DNA from: JBELHR01 sp049606855
GTDB lineage: Bacteria; Bacteroidota; Bacteroidia; Flavobacteriales; Flavobacteriaceae
Direction of reading: 5' to 3'
NCBI GenBank assembly: GCA_049606855.1
Contig: JBMYVY010000002.1
Location: forward strand, 62,001-126,000
Length of the DNA: 64,000 nt
A program made the translations under genes and the position numbers. This document shows, piece by piece, positions 1 to 8,205 of the stretch (the first letter of the stretch is position 1; every line of letters begins with the position of its first letter). Under the pieces are notes generated by a model. The model was not told the origin of the DNA and ran no database searches. It saw only the letters and a list, made by a program, of their open reading frames with translations.

Positions 1-697
1 ATTTATTGAACAAAAACTTTTGGGCTCAGAAGGGAATCTATACCGAAACTACAAAGGCGGGAAAGCGAGTATCAATGCGTATTTAGAGGATTATGCACAA
101 GTAACGGCGGCCTATATTGAATTATACCAAGTGAGCCACGATGAAAAATGGATACAACTGGCCAAACAATTGACCGACTATAGCTTAGATCATTTTTATT
201 CTGAGAAAAATGCTCAATTTTATTTTACTTCCGATTTGGACCAAGCTCTTATTCACAGAAAAATCGAAATGGAGGATAATGTTATTCCGGCTTCGAACTC
301 TACTATGGCAGAAAACCTATTTAAACTTTCATTAATATACGGAAACCCGTATTACAAAACTGTTAGTCAGCGCATGCTCAGAACTGGCTTGGAGCTAGCG
401 AAAGGTTATGGTGGGGCCTATTCAAATTGGCTCAATCTATCCTTAAACAGTATTGGTACCTATTATGAAATTGCTATTTCAGGAGATAATGCCTTTGAAA
501 AACAGGAGGAGTTCTTTAAACACTATATTCCAAATGCACTGATTATCGCGAGTCAATCTGATAGTCAAATTCCAGTGATGCAAGAACGATATAATTCGGG
601 AGAATCCTTGATTTATGTGTGTATAGAAGGTGCATGTAAACTTCCTTTAGAATCAGAAGAAGAGGCGTATAAAGATTTAAACTTCAGTCTTTATTAG
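1..697 (+). CDS. DUF255/YyaL-like protein, C-terminal part (5' end outside window)
   Basis: Only the last 230 or so residues are present. The frame is already open at base 2 and reads FIEQKL before the first possible start, so the gene begins left of the window. The residues match the C-terminal half of the DUF255 (YyaL, SSP411/spermatogenesis-associated 20) family, which has an N-terminal thioredoxin-like domain followed by an alpha/alpha barrel related to sugar epimerases. The EDYAQVTAAYIELYQ and DNVIPASNSTMAENL stretches are typical of that barrel. The family's biochemical role is unsettled. The stop lies one base from the tail of tsaB on the other strand, and no terminator separates them. 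Confidence 0.8.
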   Translation, partial: FIEQKLLGSEGNLYRNYKGGKASINAYLEDYAQVTAAYIELYQVSHDEKWIQLAKQLTDYSLDHFYSEKNAQFYFTSDLDQALIHRKIEMEDNVIPASNSTMAENLFKLSLIYGNPYYKTVSQRMLRTGLELAKGYGGAYSNWLNLSLNSIGTYYEIAISGDNAFEKQEEFFKHYIPNALIIASQSDSQIPVMQERYNSGESLIYVCIEGACKLPLESEEEAYKDLNFSLY

Positions 698-698
698 T

Positions 699-1361
699 TT
701 ATTTTTTCGAAGGGGTCACTCTAAAGTCTTTTAGATAATAAGGTTCAAAATAAGCCACATCTTCGAAGTCTTTTTGCTGAAATTTATGCCATGCCAATTG
801 ACCCAATTCGCGTGCAGAAGGATGGGTGTTTATCAAAAGATCATCCTCTTTAATTTGAAGGTAATCCCCCAACTTATCTATGGCATCCCCTAGAAATACG
901 CGTTTGGAATTTTCATAGGCATTATAACTATCACTAGTAAGGATCAAAGCCTCAGTAGCACCTAGTCGTTTTCCTAATTTATCGAATATAGCCGTATAAA
1001 CCTCGTCTCTTCTCGCATCAATTACTGGAATTAATACATCCCCTTTACCCACTGCTTGATGAGCCAAAACATCTAAGGAATCCAAAGCAATTAGTGGACA
1101 GTCCACTGAGAAACATATCCCTTTGGCCGCAGAAACTCCAATCCTAAGTCCCGTATAAGAGCCTGGGCCCATGGATACAGCTACAGCTAATAAATCTTCA
1201 AAAGAAACCGCATTATCCTCCATCAACTCCTTGATAAAAACATGAAGGAATTCACTGTGAGAAAACTGACCATTATTTATTTCTTTTAAGGCCAAAATCG
1301 CTCCTTCATTTGACAAAGAGACCGAACAGTTTTTCGTTGAAGATTCAATATTTAAGATCAT
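699..1361 (-). CDS. tsaB: tRNA threonylcarbamoyladenosine biosynthesis protein TsaB
   Basis: TsaB is the inactive Kae1/TsaD paralogue that forms the TsaBDE complex making t6A37 in tRNAs decoding ANN codons; it acts in the cytoplasm. The protein has 220 residues, normal for the family. The ASKHA fold is recognisable from the N-terminal ILNIESST motif, the GPGSYTGLRIG motif at about residues 65-75, and PVIDARRDEVYTA near 112. The metal-binding His residues of TsaD are absent, as expected for TsaB. It is probably transcribed alone; it converges on the DUF255 gene, with the TolC gene upstream in the same direction behind a terminator. Confidence 0.93.
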   Translation of the reverse strand: MILNIESSTKNCSVSLSNEGAILALKEINNGQFSHSEFLHVFIKELMEDNAVSFEDLLAVAVSMGPGSYTGLRIGVSAAKGICFSVDCPLIALDSLDVLAHQAVGKGDVLIPVIDARRDEVYTAIFDKLGKRLGATEALILTSDSYNAYENSKRVFLGDAIDKLGDYLQIKEDDLLINTHPSARELGQLAWHKFQQKDFEDVAYFEPYYLKDFRVTPSKK

Positions 1362-1389
1362 AAATCAAATTTTTACAAATTTACTACAA

Positions 1390-1421
1390 AAAAAAATCAG
1401 CACACAAAAGCATGCTGATTT
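1390..1421 (-). terminator. Rho-independent terminator after the TolC-like gene
   Basis: The arms AAATCAGCA (1394-1402) and TGCTGATTT (1413-1421) form a 9-bp stem with a 10-base loop. On the minus strand the stem is followed by a run of T. It sits 27 bases beyond the TolC-like stop and would separate that gene from tsaB. Confidence 0.75.
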
Positions 1422-1447
1422 CTTAACTATTTAAAAAATGAAAATGA

Positions 1448-2797
1448 TTACCAGTTTTGTTCCAAAATTGGTTCTCCATAATAAAACTTAAGGAGCTTCA
1501 TCTTGAAAACGTAATCATATTTTGATCGAATCAATGTGGCTTGAGCACTTACCAAATTGTTTCTTGATTGATTAAAATCATAAGAGGTCATCGCACCAAC
1601 ATTAAATCGTTGTTCTGCATTTTTAAATGCCTCCATTTGAGATTTCAAAGAAATCTTAGCTGCATCAAATGTTTTGGTAGCAGATTTAGCATCTAAATAC
1701 GCACTTTCAATATTTTGGTAAAGTGTTTGCTTTTCCTCTGCTAAAGCCAGTTCTGTTTGACGCTGACCAATAGTTGCACGTTTAACGTTATTCTTATTAG
1801 CATTTCTATTAAAGATAGGAACACTCATTGATAAGCCAACAGCATAATTTACGTTGTTTATCATCTGATCTCCAAATGGATCAAATAATTCAGGGTTTTC
1901 CAATTCCCCTAATTTTCTGTTGTAAAATGAACTAACCCCTACATTAAAATTAAGACTAGGGTAGAAACCTGATTTCGCAAGTTTCAAATCATAATTTGTA
2001 CTTTCTACATCCAATTGCGCCTTTTTAATCTCAGGCATGATTTGTAAGGCTTTTTCGTAAATAACTGAAGAGTTTTCAGCAGCCATTGCGATTGATGGTG
2101 AACCTACATCTACTTTTTCCACATCAAAACCTGTAGAAGGAATTTGAAGTATTTGCGCAAGAGTTAAAAGAGATAAATCCAAACTATTTTGCATACTAAC
2201 TTCATTTTGAATATCGTTCGCCAAAGTTGCCTGAATATCATACAGGTCAGCTACCGGTGAAGAACCTGCATCAACTAAGCTTTTAATTCTAGCTACCTGC
2301 TCTTCTGAAATACTGCGTTGAACTTTTGCTACATCTAGGTTTTCTTTATTAAAAAGAATATTCAAATAAGCATTCACCACGTTAAGCGATATGTCATTTT
2401 GCATTTTTTGCAAACTCACCTTACTCGTTTCTATCCCTAATTTTGCCTGTCTGTATTCTGTCAAATTACGGAATCCATTAAACACATTAGTGTTTGAGTT
2501 AAGTCCAGCATTTGTAGAAGTGAAATTCGAAGGAACCCTTAAGTTGGTCTCAGGAGAAATTGATTGTCCAAAAGACAAATTCTGTGATGCACTACCATTT
2601 AAATTTGGTAAAAAGTTGGATTTACTTGCTTTAGCCTCAATCTCAGCCGACTCTACATCCAGTTGATTTCGCTTTACAGAGATATTATTTTCCAGAGCAT
2701 AATTCACACATTCTTCTAGACTCCAAATGCGATTTTCTTGGGCTTTGGCCCCAACGGTTACCATTAAACATAGGGCAACAACTAATAGTTTTTTCAT
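1448..2797 (-). CDS. TolC family outer membrane efflux protein
   Basis: The 449-residue protein begins with a Sec signal peptide ending in VGAKAQ (about residue 19). Two long alpha-helical repeats typical of outer membrane efflux proteins follow: WSLEECVNYALENNISVKRNQLDVESAEIEAKASKS-type at residues 25-65, and a second at about 240-280. Each is followed by a short strand segment rich in Ser/Asn. TolC homologues form trimeric outer membrane channels fed by inner membrane exporters. No membrane fusion protein or pump gene is adjacent, so the transport partner and substrate cannot be named. The neighbouring cox-assembly genes lie upstream on the same strand, but the 75-base gap and separate terminator suggest its own unit. 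Confidence 0.9.
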   Translation of the reverse strand: MKKLLVVALCLMVTVGAKAQENRIWSLEECVNYALENNISVKRNQLDVESAEIEAKASKSNFLPNLNGSASQNLSFGQSISPETNLRVPSNFTSTNAGLNSNTNVFNGFRNLTEYRQAKLGIETSKVSLQKMQNDISLNVVNAYLNILFNKENLDVAKVQRSISEEQVARIKSLVDAGSSPVADLYDIQATLANDIQNEVSMQNSLDLSLLTLAQILQIPSTGFDVEKVDVGSPSIAMAAENSSVIYEKALQIMPEIKKAQLDVESTNYDLKLAKSGFYPSLNFNVGVSSFYNRKLGELENPELFDPFGDQMINNVNYAVGLSMSVPIFNRNANKNNVKRATIGQRQTELALAEEKQTLYQNIESAYLDAKSATKTFDAAKISLKSQMEAFKNAEQRFNVGAMTSYDFNQSRNNLVSAQATLIRSKYDYVFKMKLLKFYYGEPILEQNW

Positions 2798-2872
2798 ATC
2801 AATACTTCAGTTAGTTTTGTCAAATTCAGTAATAAGACGATTAAAAGTATAGATTGTTACAAAAAATCTCTC

Positions 2873-3100
2873 TTATTGAGATGTTAATTTTTTAGATTTC
2901 TTTCTTTGTCTAATTAAGAAGTAAACCAAGACGCCTACTAGGATGTAGGGAAAAGCCATTAAATACATAATCCCTCCATTTAACCCTTCTGCCATAGAAT
3001 TATCTCCTGTCTCAACGACTGCTTTACACATCGCACATTGAGCCGATGCAGCTGTTGAGAAAAGAGGTATGATTACTAGTAAGAAACGCTTATACGCCAT
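2873..3100 (-). CDS. Small membrane protein with N-terminal CxxC (CAMC)
   Basis: 75 residues. A signal-peptide-like N terminus ends around SAAQ/AQ (residue 21) and is directly followed by CAMCK (C22 and C25). One transmembrane helix spans about 45-65, then a basic tail (RQRKKSKK). If the N terminus is cleaved or exported, the CxxC faces the periplasm with the helix anchored and the tail in the cytoplasm. It overlaps the DUF420 gene by 11 bases, so it is translated from the same leftward mRNA as the SCO and oxidase genes. A role in copper or heme-protein assembly fits the CxxC and context but is inference. I recognise similar small proteins in this position in flavobacteria but no assigned function. 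Confidence 0.75.
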   Translation of the reverse strand: MAYKRFLLVIIPLFSTAASAQCAMCKAVVETGDNSMAEGLNGGIMYLMAFPYILVGVLVYFLIRQRKKSKKLTSQ

Positions 3101-3617
3101 AATATGGGGAAATCATTAAATAAACTATTACTCCCGTAACAGCGACATATAGCCATAAAGGAAAGGCAATTCGCGCAATTTTTTTATGAGCCTCAAATTG
3201 TAAATACCAAGCTCTTGAAAATGCCACCAAAACAAATGGAATAACCACAATTGAAAGAAGAATATGGCTAATTAAAATGAAATAATATAAATACTTAATC
3301 CATCCTTCACCTCCATAAGGTGTGGAGTCTGAAGTCATATGATAAAATACATAGAGAACCAAAAACATTACCGATGCGAACATGGCCATAAAAATGGATT
3401 GCTCATGTTGCTTTTGATTCCCTTGTTTTATGGAGTAAAGTGCATAAATTAAAGTAATTGCTGTAAAAGCATTTATCCCAGCATAAATTGGAGGTAATTC
3501 ATAGAAGGGCCCTATGTTTGGAATCCTTACCACAAAAAGAGCAGCAACTACAATTGGAATTAATACGGAAAGAACGATGATGATTTTTTTGAGTCTTAAA
3601 TTCTCGACTGGTCTCAT
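3090..3617 (-). CDS. DUF420 family membrane protein (CtaM/YozB-like)
   Basis: 175 residues with about five transmembrane helices (around 12-30, 43-62, 77-95, 112-135 and 150-168) and histidines near helix ends (YHMTSD, LISHIL, EAHKK). DUF420 proteins related to Bacillus YozB/CtaM are linked to maturation of cytochrome oxidases. The gene starts 2 bases after the SCO gene stop and overlaps the small CAMC gene, so it belongs to the oxidase assembly operon. The detailed activity is unknown. Confidence 0.85.
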   Translation of the reverse strand: MRPVENLRLKKIIIVLSVLIPIVVAALFVVRIPNIGPFYELPPIYAGINAFTAITLIYALYSIKQGNQKQHEQSIFMAMFASVMFLVLYVFYHMTSDSTPYGGEGWIKYLYYFILISHILLSIVVIPFVLVAFSRAWYLQFEAHKKIARIAFPLWLYVAVTGVIVYLMISPYYGV

Positions 3618-3619
3618 AA

Positions 3620-4258
3620 TTATTGATTTAATAAAGTTTGAATATCTTCTTTTAGCATTTGAATCGACTTAAGATCTAACCCATCATAGTACTTGATAGG
3701 ATTGGTATACCCATTTTCCGTGACTTCACGGGAACGGATATATCCATCTTTATCGATTAAAGCAAATAAACCAGAATGTTCAAACCCTCCAGGCTCAGCA
3801 TCATTTATTCCAGCATACAACTTAAACCCCTCATTTGATAAAGCCATTACGTCCTGTTGAGGACCCGTTAAAAAGTACCAATTTTTCATCGTAGCTCCTT
3901 TTTCTTGAGCGTAAGCTTTCAATACCTCGGGGGTATCTATTGAAGGGTTGATGGATATCGAAGCAATCCCAAAATTGGGATTACCGTAATACGCATCTTG
4001 AATCTTCAACATATTGGTGTTCATAATAGGGCATATAGTTGGGCAAGAAGTAAAAAAGAATTCTAATACATAGACCTTTCCTTCAAAATCCTTATTGGTA
4101 ATTACATCACCATTTTGATCTACAAATGAAAAATCTGGGACCTTCTCAAACTTCACCAGTTTTTCTCCTGTAAACTTGTCTACGATTTTAGGAATAGACC
4201 ATATTCCAAAAATCAAAACAACAAACGATATTAATATGTAAGACCAATCTCTTTTCAT
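3620..4258 (-). CDS. SCO1/SenC family copper chaperone
   Basis: 212 residues: one N-terminal membrane anchor (about 7-24), then a thioredoxin-like SCO domain facing the periplasm. The copper-binding pair is C72 and C76 in SCPTICP, and the third ligand is H161 in EHSG, so the site is complete. SCO proteins deliver or reduce the Cu(A) site of cytochrome c oxidase subunit II. The gene is one base from the upstream SCO-like gene and 2 bases from the DUF420 gene, so all are co-transcribed. Length and motif order are normal. Confidence 0.93.
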   Translation of the reverse strand: MKRDWSYILISFVVLIFGIWSIPKIVDKFTGEKLVKFEKVPDFSFVDQNGDVITNKDFEGKVYVLEFFFTSCPTICPIMNTNMLKIQDAYYGNPNFGIASISINPSIDTPEVLKAYAQEKGATMKNWYFLTGPQQDVMALSNEGFKLYAGINDAEPGGFEHSGLFALIDKDGYIRSREVTENGYTNPIKYYDGLDLKSIQMLKEDIQTLLNQ

Positions 4259-4259
4259 T

Positions 4260-4889
4260 TTATATCTCTCTTTTATTATCGAATTCCTTTAGAGCGGAAT
4301 TATACTCGTAAAAAACTACTTTTACATCATCAAGAAGCTCATTTTTCAACGAAGCTGCTTGGAACATGTTATATCCGAACTGTTCTTCACTCCGTCCGCG
4401 TAAACCATCTTCCTTGTCAATAATATAAACATAGTTATCAGACAAATCCTCATCTAAATTATTATTGGTTTCAAAGGAATTGTGTAGTCTTTCAATCTGT
4501 TCTGGACTTCCAAAAACAAACTTCCATTTCTGAAGATCAGTACCTACCATGAAATTTAAATCTTGAGTCATTTTCTCAACATCCTCTTGCATACCATTAG
4601 GTAAAACTGCAACAATTTGAAACTGCTTGTATTTAACTAATTTCTTATAGACAATTTCATTCAGGTTAAGTACTCCCATTTGCATGCGATCTAAATCCTC
4701 ACCAATAAACGCCACCACACTAATCTTGGATTCAAATTCCACATCGCCCGAAGCATCCAATTCATCAAGTTCTAATACATTTTGAGTCAAAACCGGAAGT
4801 TTTTCAAAATTAATCTTTCCTTGAATAATAAATAAATAGGCTCCTAAGGGAAGCACAAAAAGAATAAATAGTACTAGAAATTTTTTCAT
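4260..4889 (-). CDS. Membrane-anchored SCO/thioredoxin-like protein without cysteines
   Basis: 209 residues with an N-terminal membrane anchor (3-22) and an exported domain. The C-terminal half carries a segment DNYVYIIDKEDGLRGR, which aligns by eye with the SALIDKDGYIRSR-type strand of the neighbouring SCO protein. The overall length and position also mimic SCO. It contains no cysteine, so it cannot use the SCO copper site. Its stop is one base from the SCO start, so the two are probably made together and may pair. I infer a non-catalytic paralogue; homology is weak by eye and it could be a different thioredoxin-fold protein. Confidence 0.65.
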   Translation of the reverse strand: MKKFLVLFILFVLPLGAYLFIIQGKINFEKLPVLTQNVLELDELDASGDVEFESKISVVAFIGEDLDRMQMGVLNLNEIVYKKLVKYKQFQIVAVLPNGMQEDVEKMTQDLNFMVGTDLQKWKFVFGSPEQIERLHNSFETNNNLDEDLSDNYVYIIDKEDGLRGRSEEQFGYNMFQAASLKNELLDDVKVVFYEYNSALKEFDNKREI

Positions 4890-4907
4890 AATCCTTTATC
4901 AAAAGAC

Positions 4908-4935
4908 AAAAAAAGGTGGATAAACCACCTTTTTT
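4908..4935 (-). terminator. Hairpin terminator after subunit IV
   Basis: A stem of AAAAAAGGTGG and CCACCTTTTTT with a short AT loop is followed on the minus strand by T residues. It lies between the subunit IV gene and the SCO-like gene, so part of the cox mRNA probably ends here and the SCO/DUF420 part would be made at lower level by read-through or from its own promoter. Confidence 0.7.
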
Positions 4936-4938
4936 CAA

Positions 4939-5283
4939 TTAATAATTCCAGTTTACCCATGGAGAGAGCACATCGTGCAAATAACTTCCTTCGATAAGCA
5001 ACAAGGCTGCCAAGTAAGGAATTAATATTACTACAGGTAAAACAATTGATGTCATAAAATTCTTTTTCTCATCTCCAAGGTGCATAAAATACCATACGAT
5101 ATAATATGCCTTTACTAGAGTTAAGATTAAGAATATCCAGTTTAATATAGAGGTTCCTAAAAATCCAGTTAGAAACAAGAAGTCTGGCTTGATAATTCCT
5201 AGGCCTACTTCGATTATGGTAATTACAGAAAGAATTCCAAATACTTTCCAAATTAACGCTGTATGAGATTCACTATGTGACAT
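4939..5283 (-). CDS. Cytochrome c oxidase subunit IV family protein
   Basis: 114 residues with three transmembrane helices (about 12-30, 42-62 and 80-100). The YIVWYFMHLGDEKK motif between helices 2 and 3 matches the bacterial COX4/prokaryotic subunit IV family. The role is structural in the aa3/bo3-type oxidase of the inner membrane. It follows subunit III by 18 bases in the same direction. Confidence 0.9.
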   Translation of the reverse strand: MSHSESHTALIWKVFGILSVITIIEVGLGIIKPDFLFLTGFLGTSILNWIFLILTLVKAYYIVWYFMHLGDEKKNFMTSIVLPVVILIPYLAALLLIEGSYLHDVLSPWVNWNY

Positions 5284-5301
5284 TAGTTTTTTGATTTAGA
5301 A

Positions 5302-6279
5302 TTAAACAAGATAGAAGAATGTAAATACAAATACCCACACTAAATCTACAAAGTGCCAGTATAATCCAACTTTCTCAACCATTTCATAACTCTTACGCTT
5401 TTCATATGTTCCGACAATTACATTGAAGAAAATAATAATATTTAAAACGATTCCTGAGAATACGTGGAATCCGTGGAAACCAGTTATAAAGAAGAAGAAA
5501 TCTGCAAATAATGGGCTTCCGTATTCATTTACTTCTAGGTTTGCACCTTCAACAACACGTCTACCTTGAGCTAAAAATCTAGACCCTTCCTCTCTTGATA
5601 ATATAATTTTCTTTTTAGTTTCTGGATCGATACGCTCAATTCGCACTTGAATATTACTGTGATGATTGTACCCATCAACTACTTCTGAAACTGTATAACT
5701 AGGAATTTGACCGTCATCTTTTACATTCCATAGTCCGTTCAATTTAGTATGTTGAACGCGCTCGTGATGAGCAACGACGAAATCACCTAGGGCTACTTGA
5801 TGACCTGTTTCATCAACGAATTGAACAATTTTTCCATCATTCAATTGAACTGCACCATAAGACCCCTTAATAAAAGTATTCCATTCCCATGCTTGAGAAC
5901 CAATAAATATTAGACCTCCAATAATAGTCAAGAACATGTATCTAATTACCTTATTCTTTTCCATTTTATGCCCAGCATCTACGGCTAATACCATAGTTAC
6001 TGATGAAAATATTAAGACAAAGGTCATAAAGGCAACGTAATACATAGGATATTCTCCATGGAAGAATGGGATATGCGTAAACACCTCATCAGCAATTGGC
6101 CAAATATCGATGAACTTGAATCTCATTAAACCATAAGCCGCAAGGAAACCAGAGAATGTTAATGCATCTGAAACGATGAAAAACCACATCATCATTTTCC
6201 CATAACTAGCTCCAAAAGGCTTTTCGCCTCCTCCATTCCAAGATGATCCTTCAGATTGACCAGCAGAATTTGCTTTCAT
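5302..6279 (-). CDS. Cytochrome c oxidase subunit III, long form with inserted domain
   Basis: 325 residues, longer than the usual 190-270. Helices are seen at about 27-52, 80-100, 113-130, 258-282 and 300-325, with the conserved HGFHVFSG and YWHFVDLVW motifs of heme-copper oxidase subunit III. Between the helix ending near 135 and the next at 258 lies a hydrophilic insertion of about 115 residues, rich in charged residues and histidines (VVAHHERVQH, YNHHSN). Subunit III binds lipids and stabilises oxygen entry to subunit I. A second, ordinary subunit III follows upstream in the operon, so this complex may use a paired arrangement. The insert's role is unknown. Confidence 0.92.
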   Translation of the reverse strand: MKANSAGQSEGSSWNGGGEKPFGASYGKMMMWFFIVSDALTFSGFLAAYGLMRFKFIDIWPIADEVFTHIPFFHGEYPMYYVAFMTFVLIFSSVTMVLAVDAGHKMEKNKVIRYMFLTIIGGLIFIGSQAWEWNTFIKGSYGAVQLNDGKIVQFVDETGHQVALGDFVVAHHERVQHTKLNGLWNVKDDGQIPSYTVSEVVDGYNHHSNIQVRIERIDPETKKKIILSREEGSRFLAQGRRVVEGANLEVNEYGSPLFADFFFFITGFHGFHVFSGIVLNIIIFFNVIVGTYEKRKSYEMVEKVGLYWHFVDLVWVFVFTFFYLV

Positions 6280-6337
6280 AAATATGTTGTTTGATTGATA
6301 ACTTAATTTAATGCGCCAAAAATATAATTTTTTTTCC

Positions 6338-6925
6338 CTACGACAATAAGTAAAAAAAGAAAAATAAATAAATCCACAATATGTCTACGAAATGCCAAAA
6401 AATTGCGCCTAATTCCAAGCCTAAATAATTCGTAGATGTATATAATCCTCTCAGCTGCTTAAAAAGCATATAGGTCAAGGCTATAATTCCTCCAAAAATA
6501 TGCAATAAGTGAGCAACAGTAATAACGTATAAAAATGATGATGAAACTGCAGATTGGCTTCCAGTAAAATAAAAGCCCATAGCGATTAATTCATCAAACC
6601 CTTTAAATTGAAAATAAACAAAGCCTAAACCCAAAAGTAAAGTTGTTGCCAATAATATGGTCCCAAGAGATTGATTCCCTTTTCTAACAGCACTCAAACT
6701 TAAGTGAATACATATACTACTGACTACAATTAAAGCAGTACTAATGAAAAAAGCTTGTGGCAGTTCAAAACTAACCCAGTCCTCCCTACTCATACTAATA
6801 TAATAAGCACTTGTAAGACCTGCGAACATCATTGTCATACTGATCATAGAGATCCAAAGCATGCTTTTCGCACTTTTCTTCTTACCAGCCGCTAATTCTT
6901 GATTTAAAGTTTGTGCTTCTCTCAT
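6338..6925 (-). CDS. Heme-copper oxidase subunit III, short form
   Basis: 195 residues with five helices. Motifs: TSAYYISMSREDW after helix 1, TVAHLLHIFGGI in helix 4, and FWHFVDILWIYLFFFFYLL at the C terminus, the subunit III signature. The C terminus falls next to the longer subunit III, and its start codon overlaps the cyoE stop by one base (6925), which indicates translational coupling. Subunits I and II are not in this window, so they lie in another locus or further away. Confidence 0.92.
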   Translation of the reverse strand: MREAQTLNQELAAGKKKSAKSMLWISMISMTMMFAGLTSAYYISMSREDWVSFELPQAFFISTALIVVSSICIHLSLSAVRKGNQSLGTILLATTLLLGLGFVYFQFKGFDELIAMGFYFTGSQSAVSSSFLYVITVAHLLHIFGGIIALTYMLFKQLRGLYTSTNYLGLELGAIFWHFVDILWIYLFFFFYLLS

Positions 6926-7830
6926 TAAAAAAGATATTTATCTATTACGTAAAATATTTGAATCAAAGTTATGTATAAAACAGATGCTAGCATTAAATTT
7001 CTAGCCTGCTTATCTGATTGTTCTTTGTATAGTCTGTATGCATAGTAAAGCATTACAAGACCCGCTAATAAAACTAATACAGCCGTTGACCAATGAATCT
7101 TTAATGCACCTGTCATCCCTAAAACTGGAATGATTGAAACTACAATCATTATAAAAGTGTAAAAGATAATTTGCTTTACCGCGAGTTTATCTTTTTTACC
7201 CATTGGCATCAAATTAAAGCCAGCTTTTTTATATTCATCAAACTGCAACCAAGCTATGGCCCAAAAATGCGGGAACTGCCAAAAAAACTGAATCATAAAT
7301 AAAATTCCTGCTTCAATACCAAATTGATTTGTAGCGGCAACCCAACCGAGCATAAATGGAATGGCACCGGGGATTGCTCCAACGAATACAGATAGGGGAG
7401 TAACTGGTTTGAGCGGTGTATAAGCACTCGTATATAAAAAAATGGAAATTGCTCCGAAAAGAGCACTTTTAGGGTTAATACTATATAGTATTCCTAAACC
7501 TAATACAGTAAAAGTAAAGGCAATAACCAGTGCAGTATTTACTCCCATACGCCCGGTGGGCAACGGTCTATTCTGGGTTCTTTTCATCAGTGCATCTGTC
7601 GATCGCTCCACTACCTGATTAAATGCATTTGAGGCACCAACCATAAGGTAACCGCCTAGAGCAAGTAAGACCACAGTGTTCCAATTAATCGTATCAACAC
7701 CCAACAAATATCCTGCAACAGCGGAAAACACCACCGAAAGGCTCAAGCCAACTTTTGTCAGTTGCTTAAAGTCTGAAAATATTCCGCTAAATCCTCTTTT
7801 GTCTTCTTGTATTTCCAAAGTAGAATTCAT
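6925..7830 (-). CDS. cyoE: Protoheme IX farnesyltransferase (heme O synthase)
   Basis: The enzyme attaches a farnesyl chain to heme B to give heme O, precursor of heme A, for the oxidases. The 301-residue protein has about eight or nine transmembrane helices and the UbiA-family motif NxxxExxxD, with N71, E75 and D79 followed by KRTQNRPLP. A second polar loop, LQFDEYKKAGFNLMP, sits near residue 210. It is the first gene of the leftward oxidase operon, 18 bases from a -7 element. Confidence 0.95.
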   Translation of the reverse strand: MNSTLEIQEDKRGFSGIFSDFKQLTKVGLSLSVVFSAVAGYLLGVDTINWNTVVLLALGGYLMVGASNAFNQVVERSTDALMKRTQNRPLPTGRMGVNTALVIAFTFTVLGLGILYSINPKSALFGAISIFLYTSAYTPLKPVTPLSVFVGAIPGAIPFMLGWVAATNQFGIEAGILFMIQFFWQFPHFWAIAWLQFDEYKKAGFNLMPMGKKDKLAVKQIIFYTFIMIVVSIIPVLGMTGALKIHWSTAVLVLLAGLVMLYYAYRLYKEQSDKQARNLMLASVLYITLIQIFYVIDKYLF

Positions 7831-7847
7831 CTTAAATTAGATTTTTG

Positions 7848-7877
7848 CAAATATATCCTTTATAATGAATGTACGAA
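7848..7877 (-). promoter_or_regulatory. Bacteroidota-type promoter of the cyoE-cox operon
   Basis: The complement of 7848-7855 reads TATATTTG, a perfect TAnnTTTG -7 element. 19 bases further upstream (7875-7877) lies TTC, one mismatch from the TTG of the -33 element. Transcription would begin just before the cyoE start at 7830, leaving a very short leader. Confidence 0.6.
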
Positions 7878-7965
7878 TGAAAAAAGCTAACTTTTTTATT
7901 ATGAGGAGTTAGATTGAAAAAAATCTTTTATGCATCTTTTTTTGAAATTTTTTTATTTTTTTCTC

Positions 7966-7995
7966 TTGCAAAACCAAGAAAACCTCTTATATTTG
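7966..7995 (+). promoter_or_regulatory. Promoter of the tRNA-Gly/tRNA-Leu unit
   Basis: TTG at 7966-7968, a 19-base spacer, then TATATTTG at 7988-7995 match the Bacteroidota sigma-A consensus (TTTG, 19 bases, TAnnTTTG). The first tRNA starts at 8032, about 30 bases after the expected transcription start. Confidence 0.8.
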
Positions 7996-8031
7996 CACTC
8001 GCAATTAAACGCTCTTAGACAACAAGACTAC

Positions 8032-8103
8032 GCGAAAGTAGCTCAGGGGTAGAGCATCACCTTGCCAAGGTGAGGGTCGCGGGTTCAAATCCCGTCTTTC
8101 GCT
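8032..8103 (+). tRNA. tRNA-Gly (anticodon GCC)
   Basis: 72 bases fold as a cloverleaf: acceptor GCGAAAG with CTTTCGC, D arm GCTC/GAGC, anticodon stem TCACC/GGTGA with loop TTGCCAA, and T arm GCGGG/CCCGT around TTCAAAT. The anticodon GCC is at 8064-8066 and the discriminator base is T. CCA is not encoded. It is co-transcribed with the leucine tRNA 16 bases downstream. Confidence 0.97.
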
Positions 8104-8119
8104 CTGCAAAATATACCAA

Positions 8120-8205
8120 GCTCGAGTGGTGGAATTGGTAGACACGCTGGACTTAAAATCCAGTGGACAGTAATGTCCGTATGGGTTCAAGTCCCATCTC
8201 GAGTA
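8120..8205 (+). tRNA. tRNA-Leu (anticodon TAA)
   Basis: An 86-base class II tRNA with a long variable arm. Acceptor GCTCGAG pairs with CTCGAGT (closing G-T), the D arm is GTG/CAC, anticodon stem CTGGA/TCCAG holds loop CTTAAAA with TAA at 8154-8156, and T arm ATGGG/CCCAT surrounds TTCAAGT. The discriminator is A. CCA is not encoded. Confidence 0.97.

Noticed and set aside
5069..5251. Alternative minus-strand frame inside cox subunit IV
   Set aside because: Shadow of a well-supported membrane protein gene in another frame.
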